Of a DNA stretch of 64,000 nucleotides, positions 22,544-31,200 are shown piece after piece. The DNA is from Erinaceus europaeus (lineage: Eukaryota > Chordata > Mammalia > Eulipotyphla > Erinaceidae), in contig NC_080179.1 in the NCBI RefSeq assembly GCF_950295315.1, forward strand, positions 67,077,961 to 67,141,960, written 5' to 3'. Position 1 is the stretch's first letter. Each line of letters opens with the position of its first letter. Position numbers and translations under genes: made by a program. The notes beneath the pieces were generated by a model. It worked only from the letters and a program-made list of their open reading frames with translations. It searched no databases and had not been told where the DNA came from.

Positions 22544-22998
22544 TGGAACCCTTAATGGCTCTTTTCTCTCATTTTCTCACTTGACGGGATAACCAGTTGG
22601 CTTATACATCCAGTTAGACACAAATGCCTTTGTCATCTCGCTTCTGCCTGCCTTCCTACTATAGTCACTTGTCATTAAGCTTTTGTCTTGTCTGTTGAAA
22701 GGGTAGATTTCCAGAGTATATCTGACCTCTTTGTCACTAGATAAAACATTTAATGCAGTATAATTTAAGTCTAATGTATATGTTAACAATTTACCTACTT
22801 CAAGGATACCACTTCCCCTTTAGTCTGCTCCTCCCCATGAATAAAGTGAATAAAGTGTGCATAAATAAAAGATTTCTTTTTTCAAACTATAGATCTTAGT
22901 GTATCTAGTCTTGGGTAATCAGGCTGAGCCCCTGATTTCATAACAGTATTTCCCCTTTCTGTCCCTGGACAGTATTATCTGGAGTACATACCTAACTA

Positions 22999-23030
22999 CC
23001 TATTCTATTCTATCCTATCCTATCCTCAAC
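22999..23030 (+). repeat. Pentanucleotide array
   Basis: Short run of CTATT and CTATC pentamers (TTCTATTCTATCCTATCCTATCC). Confidence 0.8.
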
Positions 23031-23071
23031 TTGCTTATTTATTTGCTGTTGCTCATTTAAAAAAAAAATAC

Positions 23072-23155
23072 AAAAGCTTGAGAAATCCTGCCCTATAAAT
23101 TCTAATTCAGTAGTCCTGGAAATACCCCAGAAACTATATTGTTTCTAAAGTTCAT
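23072..23155. repeat. Possible old hAT DNA transposon scrap
   Basis: GCTTGAGAAATCCTGCCC, AATTCTAATTCAGTAG and TTTCTAAAGTTC resemble the common mammalian MER-type hAT nonautonomous elements. No complete inverted repeats are seen. Confidence 0.35.
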
Positions 23156-23269
23156 ACTATTTTTTTTTCTTACTCTCCCCACCCAACTCCCCAAAGAGAC
23201 CATTTGGATTACATAGTCAATATGAAACAGAATGACAGGCCCAAAATATCTGTAAGATTGTGGGATGGG

Positions 23270-23480
23270 AATATGATTTTTTTCTTTGTTGAGGGGTTAA
23301 TGGATTTTAATATTGTTGATGGCACATAAGTACAATTTCTCATCTCTGTGAAATTGATGTCGGCAAGACACTCTCATCCTCAACTTAAGTCCTTTTCCAC
23401 TGTTGCGCATCAGGACTTCAAAGCCCCCCACCCCAACCACCACCTTGGTAATATCATTTTTAAGTATCCTGATGATTCTG
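23270..23480 (-). repeat. L1 3-prime UTR fragment
   Basis: The plus strand inverse (GGGGTTAATGGATTTTAATA, GAGTACAATTTCTCA-like, CAGGACTTCAAAGCCCCC) corresponds to the hedgehog L1 end seen at 39166-39415 and in sense at 26825-27050. Confidence 0.6.
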
Positions 23481-23753
23481 AGATTGACAGTTATAAAGAA
23501 CCTTTATTAATAGTATCTACTAGTAACAAGGGATGTTAATAATTGAACTGGTAAATCAGAGAAAATCCTGTGTAATCGGAGCATATACATTGAGACTGCA
23601 ACATTATGTTGAGATAATGTCAATAATTGAAATGCTACCATAACTTCTTAGAGAAAGAGTGTCATGATCTAGTAAGAAATGTTCAGGTAGAATTCAAAGT
23701 CAATTAAAAGGATATAAGTGACAGGGAGGCAGACTGGAGTGCCTTAGACCATT

Positions 23754-23774
23754 CTTCTTCTTCTAGCGGTTGCC
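23754..23774 (-). mobile_element. Vingi micro-insertion, 21 bp
   Basis: CTTCTTCTTCTAGCGGTTGCC is the inverted last 21 bases of Vingi (one base different from the larger copies). It is bounded exactly by AGACCATT at 23746-23753 and 23775-23782. An 8-bp duplication around the bare tail shows a retroposition event stopped after about 20 bases. Confidence 0.8.
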
Positions 23775-23858
23775 AGACCATTAATGTACTAGAGATAAGA
23801 TGAGGAGGCCCTGATTAATGAAAGGAGAAAGAAGGAACAGCTGTATGAAAAAGCAGCA

Positions 23859-23908
23859 GGGGAGTGGGCAGTGGCTTAGTGGGTTGAGCGCATGTGGTGC
23901 AGGTGGTC
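23859..23908 (+). repeat. SINE-A head fragment
   Basis: GGGGAGTGGGCAGTGGCTTAGTGGGTTGAGCGCATGTGGTGCA-like sequence stops after about 50 bp (described in parts; box A retained, box B absent). Possibly the residue of a deleted copy. Confidence 0.7.
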
Positions 23909-24258
23909 AAATGGTGGGAGAGGTTGAAAATTACTTCTCTCAACTTAGGTTACAGGAAGACTTTTGTCTTCCCATTAACTTAAAAAAGGATGCCCAGATT
24001 TTGAAAGAAATAGTGGGACTATAGTGGTGCCTTTCTTGCTCGAAAATTACACAACGCTTCATTATGGAAAGATGAGTAGCACCTGGAAATTTGGGTCTGG
24101 AATTCAGGGGAAAAATTTATATATATAAACTGTGTAAGTAGGTGTGTAAGTAGGTGTTAGGTGCTAGGTCATCTGCAGAGAAATACAATTTATAATGCAG
24201 AAGACTGCTTCTCTGGGAATTTGGTCATAGAGCGAGGTTATCTGGATTTAGAGTTTTA

Positions 24259-24412
24259 TGGGGGGATTGTTTGTTTGTTTGTTTGTTTGTTTGTTTTTAA
24301 CCAGAGCACTGTTCAGCTCTGGCTTATGGTGGTGCAGGGGACTGAACCTGGGACTTCGGAGCCTCAGGCATGAGAGTCTGTTTGCATAACCATTATACTA
24401 TCTACCCTCCGC
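24259..24412 (-). mobile_element. SINE-D, first of a tandem pair
   Basis: A (TTTG)n tail, TTAACCAGAGCACTGTTCAG and the inverted head ATTATACTATCTACCCTCCG are present. Together with the next copy it lies between one pair of GGATTTAGAGTTTTA duplications (24244-24258 and 24546-24560). Confidence 0.9.
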
Positions 24413-24545
24413 CCAAAATTTTATTTTACTTTATTTTTATTTTTTTAACCAGAGCACTGTTCAGTTCTGGCTTACAATGGTGCGGGGACTGAACCTGGGA
24501 CTTTGGAGCCTTAGGCATGAGAGTCTGTTTGCATACCCTCCACCA
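24413..24545 (-). mobile_element. SINE-D, second of a tandem pair
   Basis: Same orientation as its neighbour, about 90% alike by eye, but shortened at the head (GCATACCCTCCACC). It has no duplication of its own between the two units, so the pair inserted as a dimer or one landed in the other's tail. Confidence 0.88.
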
Positions 24546-24578
24546 GGATTTAGAGTTTTAAATTTATAGTAGACTAAG

Positions 24579-24835
24579 GGCCAGGTGGTGGTAAACCCCT
24601 GGTCCCCATCCCTACCCCTTCACCTACGGGGCGGGGTGGGGGGGGAGTTTGCAGTGAAACAGGTCTGCAGTTTTCTATCTTTCTCTCTTTCTCCCTCCCC
24701 TTTTAAGTATATATATATATAATACATATAAAATCGGGGGGGGGGAAGCCACTGGGGCAATAGATTCATAATGCCAGTACTAAGCCCCAGTGAAAACCCT
24801 TCTGGCAATTAAGAAAAAAAAAAAAGGAAAAAGAA
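24579..24835 (+). mobile_element. SINE-A, long form, diverged
   Basis: Head GGCCAGGTGGTGGTAAACC with box B lost, CT-rich body, (TA)n insertion at about 24708-24722, and a 3-prime block ending AAACCCTTCTGGCAATTAAG. Confidence 0.8.
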
Positions 24836-24837
24836 AA

Positions 24838-25110
24838 GGTGGGGTTAGTATATATAGTACAAATCACATGGACTGGCACAAGGATCCCGGTTCCCCACCA
24901 GCAGGGAGGTTGCCCCACAAGCAGTGAAGCAGGTTTGCAGGTGTCTATCTTTCTCTCCCCCTTTCAATTTTTCCCTCCCCTCTCAGTTTCTTTCTGTCCT
25001 ATCCAAAAAAAAATTTTTTAATGGCCGCAGGACCAGCAGATTCATAGTGCAGGCACCCCAGCCCCAGCAATAACCCTGGAGACAAAAAAGAAAAAAAAAA
25101 AGAGGAAGGA
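24838..25110 (+). mobile_element. SINE-A, long form, diverged
   Basis: Directly follows the previous SINE. It retains CAAGGATCCCGGTTCCCCACC with a shortened box B region and the full ATGGCCGCAGGACCAGCAG block, then a GAGGAAGGAAAG-rich stretch. Confidence 0.82.
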
Positions 25111-25180
25111 AAGAAGGGGGGGGGGAAGAGGAAGGAAGGAAAAAAATCAAGAGTACACTGACTGAGTCTTCTGTTCTTCT

Positions 25181-25476
25181 TTTTATATATATATATATAT
25201 AAATTTTTAACATTTATTTTCCCTTTTGTTTTTCATTGTTGTTGTAGTTACTATTGTTGTTGTTGTTTATGATGTCATTGTTGTTAGGACAGAGAGAAAT
25301 GGATAGAGATGGGGAAGACAAAGAGAGGGAGAGAAAGATATACACCTGCAGACCTGCTTCACCGCCTGTGAAGCGTCTCCTGCAGGTGGGGAGCCCGGCT
25401 CGAACTGGGATCCTTATGCCGGTCCTTGAGCTTTGCGCCACATGAGCTTAACCTACTGCGCTACTGTCCGACTCCC
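25181..25476 (-). mobile_element. SINE-A, complete
   Basis: Antisense copy with a (TA)n tail segment and inverted head TACTGTCCGACTCCC. CTGTTCTTCT is duplicated at 25171-25180 and 25477-25486. Confidence 0.93.
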
Positions 25477-25486
25477 CTGTTCTTCT

Positions 25487-25766
25487 ATTTTTTTAATATT
25501 TATTTATTCCCTTTTGTTGCCCTTGTTTTATTGTTGTAGTTATTATTGTGGTTGTTACTGATGTCCTCGTTGTTGGACAGGACAGAGAGAAATGGAGAGA
25601 GGAGGGGAAGAGGGGGAGAGAAAGACACCTGCAGACCTGCTTCACCGCCTGTAAAGCGACTCTCCTGCAGGTGGAGAGTCAGGGACTCCAACCGGGATCC
25701 TTCTTCTGGTGCTTGTGCATTGCGCCACGTGCGCTTAACCCGCTGCGCTACCTCCCGACTTCCCCC
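25487..25766 (-). mobile_element. SINE-A, complete
   Basis: Lies head-to-tail with the previous antisense copy, separated only by that copy's target duplication. Inverted head CTACCTCCCGACTTCCC. Its own duplication is unclear (CTTCTATTT against CTTCTTTTATTT). Confidence 0.92.
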
Positions 25767-25800
25767 CTTCTTTTATTTAGTTGATGAACTAAGTTAAAAA

Positions 25801-25950
25801 GTTATCTTTCTCTCCCCCTCTCTGCCTTCCCCTCCTCTCTCCATTTCTCTCTGTCCTATCCAACAACGATATCAATAACAACAATAATAATTACAACAAT
25901 AAAACGACAAGGGCAACAAAAGGGATAATAAATAAATACTAAAAAAAAAA
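25801..25950 (+). mobile_element. SINE-A, 5-prime truncated
   Basis: Starts at GTTATCTTTCTCTCCCCC and keeps the CAACAACGATATCAATAAC tail. With the antisense copies just upstream it forms an inverted pair. Confidence 0.9.
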
Positions 25951-25956
25951 ATTATT

Positions 25957-26095
25957 GGTGGGGATAGATGGCATAATGGTTATGCAAACAGACTCTTATG
26001 CCTCAGGCTCCAAGGTCTCAGGTTCAATCCCCTGCACCACCATAAGTCAGAGCTGAGCAGTACTCTGATAAGTAAATAAATAAATAAATAAATTT
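25957..26095 (+). mobile_element. SINE-D
   Basis: GGGGATAGATGGCATAATGG head, GGTTCAATCCCC box B, GAGCAGTACTCTGATAAG and a (TAAA)n tail. Confidence 0.9.
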
Positions 26096-26121
26096 TAAAA
26101 AATCAAGAGACAAGATATTAT

Positions 26122-26335
26122 GAGGGGCCAAATGATGGACACCTGGTTAAGCACACACATTACAACTGCACAGGGACCTGGGTTCAAGCCCGGGGTCCCC
26201 ACCTTCAGGGAAACAGTTTCACAAGTAGTGAGGCAGTAGTGAGGCAGAGCTGCAGGTGTGTCTCTATCTCTTTGTCTATCTCCTCCTCCCTTCTGAATTT
26301 CTCTTAGTCTCTATTCAAAAATAAATAAATAAATC
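26122..26335 (+). mobile_element. SINE-B
   Basis: GGGGCCAAATGATGGACACC head, box B GGTTCAAGCCC, AAATAAATAAATAAATC tail. GTAGTGAGGCA is repeated in tandem within it (about 26226-26248). Confidence 0.88.
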
Positions 26336-26824
26336 ATTTTTTAAAAAAAGATAAAAGTTATTAATGAGGTGTGCAAAGGAATAAACTGGTAGGGATAAAA
26401 GAATCCGCTAGACACATCACTAGTTCTATCAATCAGAAATGCCAATGGCTAAAACAAATAGCTCCCAAAGCTCAATGGCTTAATTTAATATGAATGGATT
26501 TCTATTCCACATTAGGAAAAGGAAGTAGACCCAAGTTAAAATAATTCTAAAGCCTGCTGGGAAGACACTATAAGGGTCTTCTGTCTTGGAGTAGAGACTA
26601 GAAAGCTGTTCCTGCCTGCTGCTCTGACTCGATTATCCTTAGGTTGTTTGGGTTCTAAGGTGTAGACCCAGGGCTTACAAAGTAGAGCTCTGCTGAATCA
26701 CATCCCCATCCTCGTCTGACCCAACACTGCGGGAAATCTCCTTTGACATTTTATCCATGGCCAGTTTATCCAGATCCTCTTTCTTGTCCAAAGTCATTTT
26801 TGTTGAATTTTGTGAGGACCCTGG
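26336..26824. other. Old repeat-like sequence, not classified
   Basis: CCCAAAGCTCAATGGCTTAA and CTGCTGCTCTGACTCG-like strings suggest an ancient mammalian repeat, but I cannot name it. No gene is seen. Confidence 0.3.
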
Positions 26825-27050
26825 TGGTCATTATGGGGAAGTAGAGGGGCTATGGTAGTCACTCAACTTTGGAGGTAGGTACACTGTGGAATGAGTGCTC
26901 TGTAATCTTGTCAGTCACTATTAAGTCACTATATATATAGCCTGGCGGTGATTGTGTTTTGCAGAAAACTGAGAAGCTTACACATGTTCCCATAATTGTA
27001 TTTACTGTGAACCATTAATCCTCCCCCCCAATTAAATAAAATTAAAAATA
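26825..27050 (+). repeat. L1 3-prime UTR end
   Basis: GATTGTGTTTTGCAGAAAAC, TTACACATGTTCCCATAATTG and CTGTGAACCATTAATCC then AAATAAAATTAAAAATAAAA match the inverse of 39166-39260 and, loosely, 62290-62330. Confidence 0.65.
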
Positions 27051-27057
27051 AAATAAG

Positions 27058-27340
27058 GGAGTGGGGTGGTAGTGCAACGGGTTAAGTTGCAGGTGGCGCA
27101 AAGCACAAGGACCAGCATAACAATCCGGGTTCCAACTACCCCCCACCCCACCTGCAGGGGAGTCGCTTCACAGGCAGTGAAGCAGGTCTGCAGGTATCTG
27201 TCTTTCTCTCCCCCTCTCTGTCTTCCCCTCCTCCCTCCATTTCTCTCTGTCCTATACAACAATAATGACATCAATAACAATATTAGCTACAACAATAAAA
27301 AACAAGGGCAACAAAAGAGAATAAATAAATATTTAAAAAG
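27058..27340 (+). mobile_element. SINE-A
   Basis: Follows the L1 tail directly, so it probably landed in that A-rich end. Head GGGAGTGGGGTGGTAGTGC, box B altered to GGGTTCCAACTACC, CAACAATAATGACATCAATAAC tail. Confidence 0.93.
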
Positions 27341-27380
27341 TAATAAAAGTAAAAATAAAACAAAATAAATTAAATACATC

Positions 27381-27590
27381 TGGGGCCAGGCAGTGGTGCA
27401 CCTGGTTAAGTACTCACATTACAGTGTACAAGGGTGCAGGTTCAAGCCCCTGGTCCTTACCTGCCAGTGAAAGTTTCACAAGGGTGAAGCAGGACTACAG
27501 ATATCTCTCTGTCTCTCTCCCTCTCTATCTCTCCCTCCCCCTCTCAGTTTCTGTCTTTATTCAATAATAAGTCAAATAAATAAGTAAGCA
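27381..27590 (+). mobile_element. SINE-B
   Basis: CTGGGGCCAGGCAGTGGTGC head, GGTTCAAGCCCCTGG box B, CAATAATAAGTCAAATAAATAAG tail described in parts. Confidence 0.9.
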
Positions 27591-27924
27591 CACATACATA
27601 TGTATATATATGTTTTTATATAAATTTTAAAAATTTAAACAACAAAGTCTTCTTTGTCCATATAAGACATAGGTACTTGGCAGTATGCCCTGTTTGCTGA
27701 TTACATAGTTTGTGTAGGCTGCTTCCTGTTAGGACAATGTAAGAGTTAAAGAACTGTGCTATTATTTGAAGAGTCAAGTTTTTTCATTTTTTAATCCAAG
27801 CTTGCAGTTTGCAGTTTCTTTGGTCATACGGTTCCTTCAAAGGCATAGAAGGTTTCTGATGTAGTTGACTCATGTTTAATCCATTACCTATAAATATATT
27901 CCAAAATTCTTTTCCAGACAATAT

Positions 27925-28087
27925 CCTTTTTTTTTTCTTTTTTTTTTTATTTAAGAAAGGATTAATTAACAAAACCATAGGGTAGGAGGGGTACAACTCC
28001 ACACAATTCCCACCACCCAATCTCCATATCCCACCCCCTCCCCCGATAGCTTTCCCATTCTCTATCCCTCTGGGAGCATGGATCCAG
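27925..28087 (-). mobile_element. Family F, short 3-prime copy
   Basis: Only the last 160 bp of F are present, antisense, beginning at a T run. TTCCAGACAATAT is duplicated at 27912-27924 and 28088-28100, proving that F copies truncate at the 5-prime end like LINE-made retroposons. Confidence 0.9.
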
Positions 28088-28207
28088 TTCCAGACAATAT
28101 TCTCAAGTATGCTTGATTTACTTATTGTCCTCACTCTGTGCATTGTAATATCAATTTATTGACAGTTACCTCATTACTACCAAATCTGCTTGGAAACCCA
28201 CAGTCTG

Positions 28208-28489
28208 GGGAGTCAGGCGGTAGTGCAGCGGGTTAAGTGCATGTGGTGGTGGGAAGCACAAGGACTGGCATAAGGAGCCCGGTTTGAGCCCCCGGCTCCC
28301 CACCTGCAGGGGAGTCACTTCACAAGCAGTGAAGCAGGTCTGCAGGTGTCTGTCTTTCTCCCTCCCCTCTGTCTTCCCCTCTTCTCTCCATTTCTCTCTG
28401 TCCTATCCAACAACAACAATATCAACAATAACTACAACAATAAAACAACAAGAGCAACAAAAGGAAATAAAGAAAGAAAGAAAAAAATG
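28208..28489 (+). mobile_element. SINE-A
   Basis: Head GGGAGTCAGGCGGTAGTGC. The region after box A has a small TGGTGG expansion. CAGTCTG recurs on both sides (28201-28207 and about 28498-28504) within an imperfect ACCC.CAGTCTG duplication. Confidence 0.93.
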
Positions 28490-28745
28490 AAAACCCTCAG
28501 TCTGAATCTGATCTCAACACTGATCTTTATCAATTCCTTTGCCATTAATTTATCAATTCCTATGCTATTATGGTATTTTAAATCTTATTTTTTATTTATT
28601 GAGGTTTGGAAATGATCATTACAAACTCATCAAGACCTAAAATGTCTAGACCCTCTTCCTTTGATTGCTGCGTATCAAATGGTAAACTTTGTTCACCTTA
28701 CTTATCTTTTAAGTATTTTTCAACCGTAGTCAATATATTGACAGG

Positions 28746-28765
28746 GTGTGTGTGTGTGTGTGTGT
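28746..28765 (+). repeat. (GT)n microsatellite
   Basis: About ten GT units, perfect. Confidence 0.95.
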
Positions 28766-28814
28766 TTCTTTGTTTTTGTTTCCTCTAGACCTGTTTGCTC
28801 AATAGAAATGTCGT

Positions 28815-28928
28815 CTGGGGCAAGGGTAGATAGCATAATGGTTATACAAAAAGATTCTCATGCCTGAGGCTCCAAGGTCCCAAATTCAGTCTCCTGCACC
28901 ACCATAAACCAGAGCTGATCAGTGCTCC
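28815..28928 (+). mobile_element. SINE-D
   Basis: GGTAGATAGCATAATGG head through CATAAACCAGAGCTGATCAG. Its A tail is missing because family F sequence begins right after GTGCTCC. Confidence 0.88.
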
Positions 28929-30145
28929 CTAATAACTTGGTTACAATAATTACTATCTATTGCCTACTTAAACACCAAGACAGCAGGGAACACCTCCCCC
29001 CTCCCTTCTCTATAAAACCCATATTTCTCCCAGTCCTGGAAACTCCGGGTCATGGCTTATTTTCCTGCACACTTCAATCGATCCAGACTATTTGATACTG
29101 CACCTTCTGAGCTCAACCAAATCGATGCAGCCAGTACCACTTCAACATGTTTCACTTTGGATTGTGTCCAGAAATTCCAGGCCTGGAATATCAACTCTTC
29201 AGCTCCAGCAGTCTGGTGAGACCGTTCCTAGCTCGTAGGACTCCTCGATTCCATATCGGGTGGTGCACCTCCTAACAAAGCCACAGAACCTAGATATAGA
29301 CCAGGGCCCAGGAGACAGAACATATATGCACATGCAGCCATAAGGTAGGGGAAAATATACACCTTAATGCAAAAGTTCACAGTAGTTTGCAGTGACACAA
29401 AACAGCAAGCAAGTAAAAAGACCTAAAACAAATAAACAACAACAAGAACACCATAAAACAATACTTACATACTTTTCCCATATTTAGGAGCTATTCTCTG
29501 CCGTGATCCAGCTTTCTAGTCCTATTTCCAACTCTATCTATTTCTAACACCATCTCCCCAGACAATACCTTTGTTCCACCTGCATGCTAGCTGTTATGCT
29601 CAGGCAAAAAATTACAAAAGTCATGGGCCCCTTGGAATATACCTAAAATAGACCTACTAGCTTTTTCCAAAATGGAGATCCCAAATTCCATCTACTCTAT
29701 TACTGCTTTTAGGTTCCTGATTTTTAAACAATTTGTTCTACTTTATATCTTAATGCTTTTTCAGACACCAGGTTGCAGATGCTTCCATGATGACAGCCTG
29801 AATTCCCTGGGCAGACAACTTCACCAATGTACCCTGAATCCCCACCTCTCCAGATCCCTGCTCCACTAGGGAAAGAGAGGGGCAGGCTGGGAGTATGGAC
29901 CAACCAGCTAACACCCATGTCCAGCAGAGAAGCCATTGCAGAAGCCAGACTTTCCACCTTCTGCACCCCATAATGACCCTGGATCCATGCTCCCAGAGGG
30001 ATAAAGACTAGGAAAGCTTTTAAGGAAGGGGATGAGATATGGAATTCTGGTGGTGGGATATGTGTGGAATTGAACCCCCCTCTTACCCTATGGTCTTGTC
30101 AATATTTTTTATTTTATAAATAAATTAATAACAATTTAAAAAGAT
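28929..30145 (+). mobile_element. Family F retroposon, copy C (old, near full length)
   Basis: Aligns from the AAGACAGCAGG and CCCAGTCCTGGAA region to the TACCCTATGG and TTTTATAAATAAAT end, and keeps part of the middle region absent from copies A and B (TGATCCAGCTTTCTAGTCC, CTCCCCAGACAATACC). It is much more diverged than A and B. Two overlapping minus frames at 29724-29971 are chance. Confidence 0.75.
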
Positions 30146-30439
30146 AAGAAAAAGAAATTTTATCTGTCTCCTCAAATACAAGAGATGGTACTTTCACCAA
30201 ACCATTTGCCTTTATTTAGCATGGGCTACCATATTTTTTTAGCTTTTAATCTTTGTTTCTTTGCTTCCTGCCCTCCTCCACTGTTAAGTTAATGTCATGT
30301 GTTTGTTTTTCATAAAACACCCCAGTCTTTTAAACCAAGTTTAGTGTTAGCCATTATTTCCTAGCTGTTCTATTAACACTAACATCTCAGTGAGTTAAAC
30401 CGTTAAGATTGTTTGTTTGTTTGTTTGTTTTTAGATGGA
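30146..30439. other. No recognised element
   Basis: Short AT-rich interval ending in (TTTG)n at about 30410-30432, which is the tail of the SINE that follows. Confidence 0.4.
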
Positions 30440-30570
30440 AGGGAGGGAGGAAGAGAGAGACCACAGTATTGTTAAGCTTCCTTGAATGTAGTGAGGGTCA
30501 CCTGTGAGCCTGGATTGCACACAAGGCAAAGCAGTGCAATATCCAAGTAAGCTATTTTGACAGCCCAATA
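30440..30570 (-). repeat. Old tRNA-like SINE
   Basis: Antisense pattern: purine-rich body, GTGAGCCTGGATTGCAC in the box B place, and CAAGTAAGCTATTTTGACAGCCC as degraded head. Confidence 0.5.
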
Positions 30571-30901
30571 ACAAAGGTTTTTTTACTCAAGTCACAATAG
30601 ATATATATACATTAAGGATATAGGGGTTTCTAGGTTTCTGCAGCTCTCACACATGGGCTTCTTTTACAGATTTGATTCATTTAAGTTCTGGACATTAAAT
30701 TCTAGACCCCCTAAAATTTATTCTACTCATTATAATGTTACTGTACTTAGAGATAGTTTCTTGTAGGTATTAGGTTAAAAATGAAGTCATTAGAGTGAGC
30801 TTTAGTCTAATATAACTGATATTCTTGTAAGAGGGAAAAATATGGACACAGACAGATACAGACAGAAGACTCAGGGAAAAGATAATCATCTATCAGTCAA
30901 G
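30571..30901. other. No recognised element
   Basis: Single-copy-like DNA with a (TA)n stretch at about 30600 and no coding signal. Confidence 0.4.
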
Positions 30902-31200
30902 GAAACATGTTGGTATGCTTCTAAAAACCCCTTCTGTTTCATTTGGTTTAAATCCCCCCTGCTTAGCACTGCATTCTATTTACATAACCACTTCATTCTA
31001 TTTACATAACCTCTGTTAACAAGCACCACCTTCCCTCCAGGGCATTGGTGGTTCAGTGGTAGAATTCTCACCTGCTCCGCCCCCTCTCCTTGTCACACCC
31101 TGATTTTCACCAGTCACTTTTCTCTCCACCCTCTCTGCATTGCATCCTGTTCCCACCCTACTGGGCTAGTATATTTATAAAGACAAGATTGTTTGTAGTT

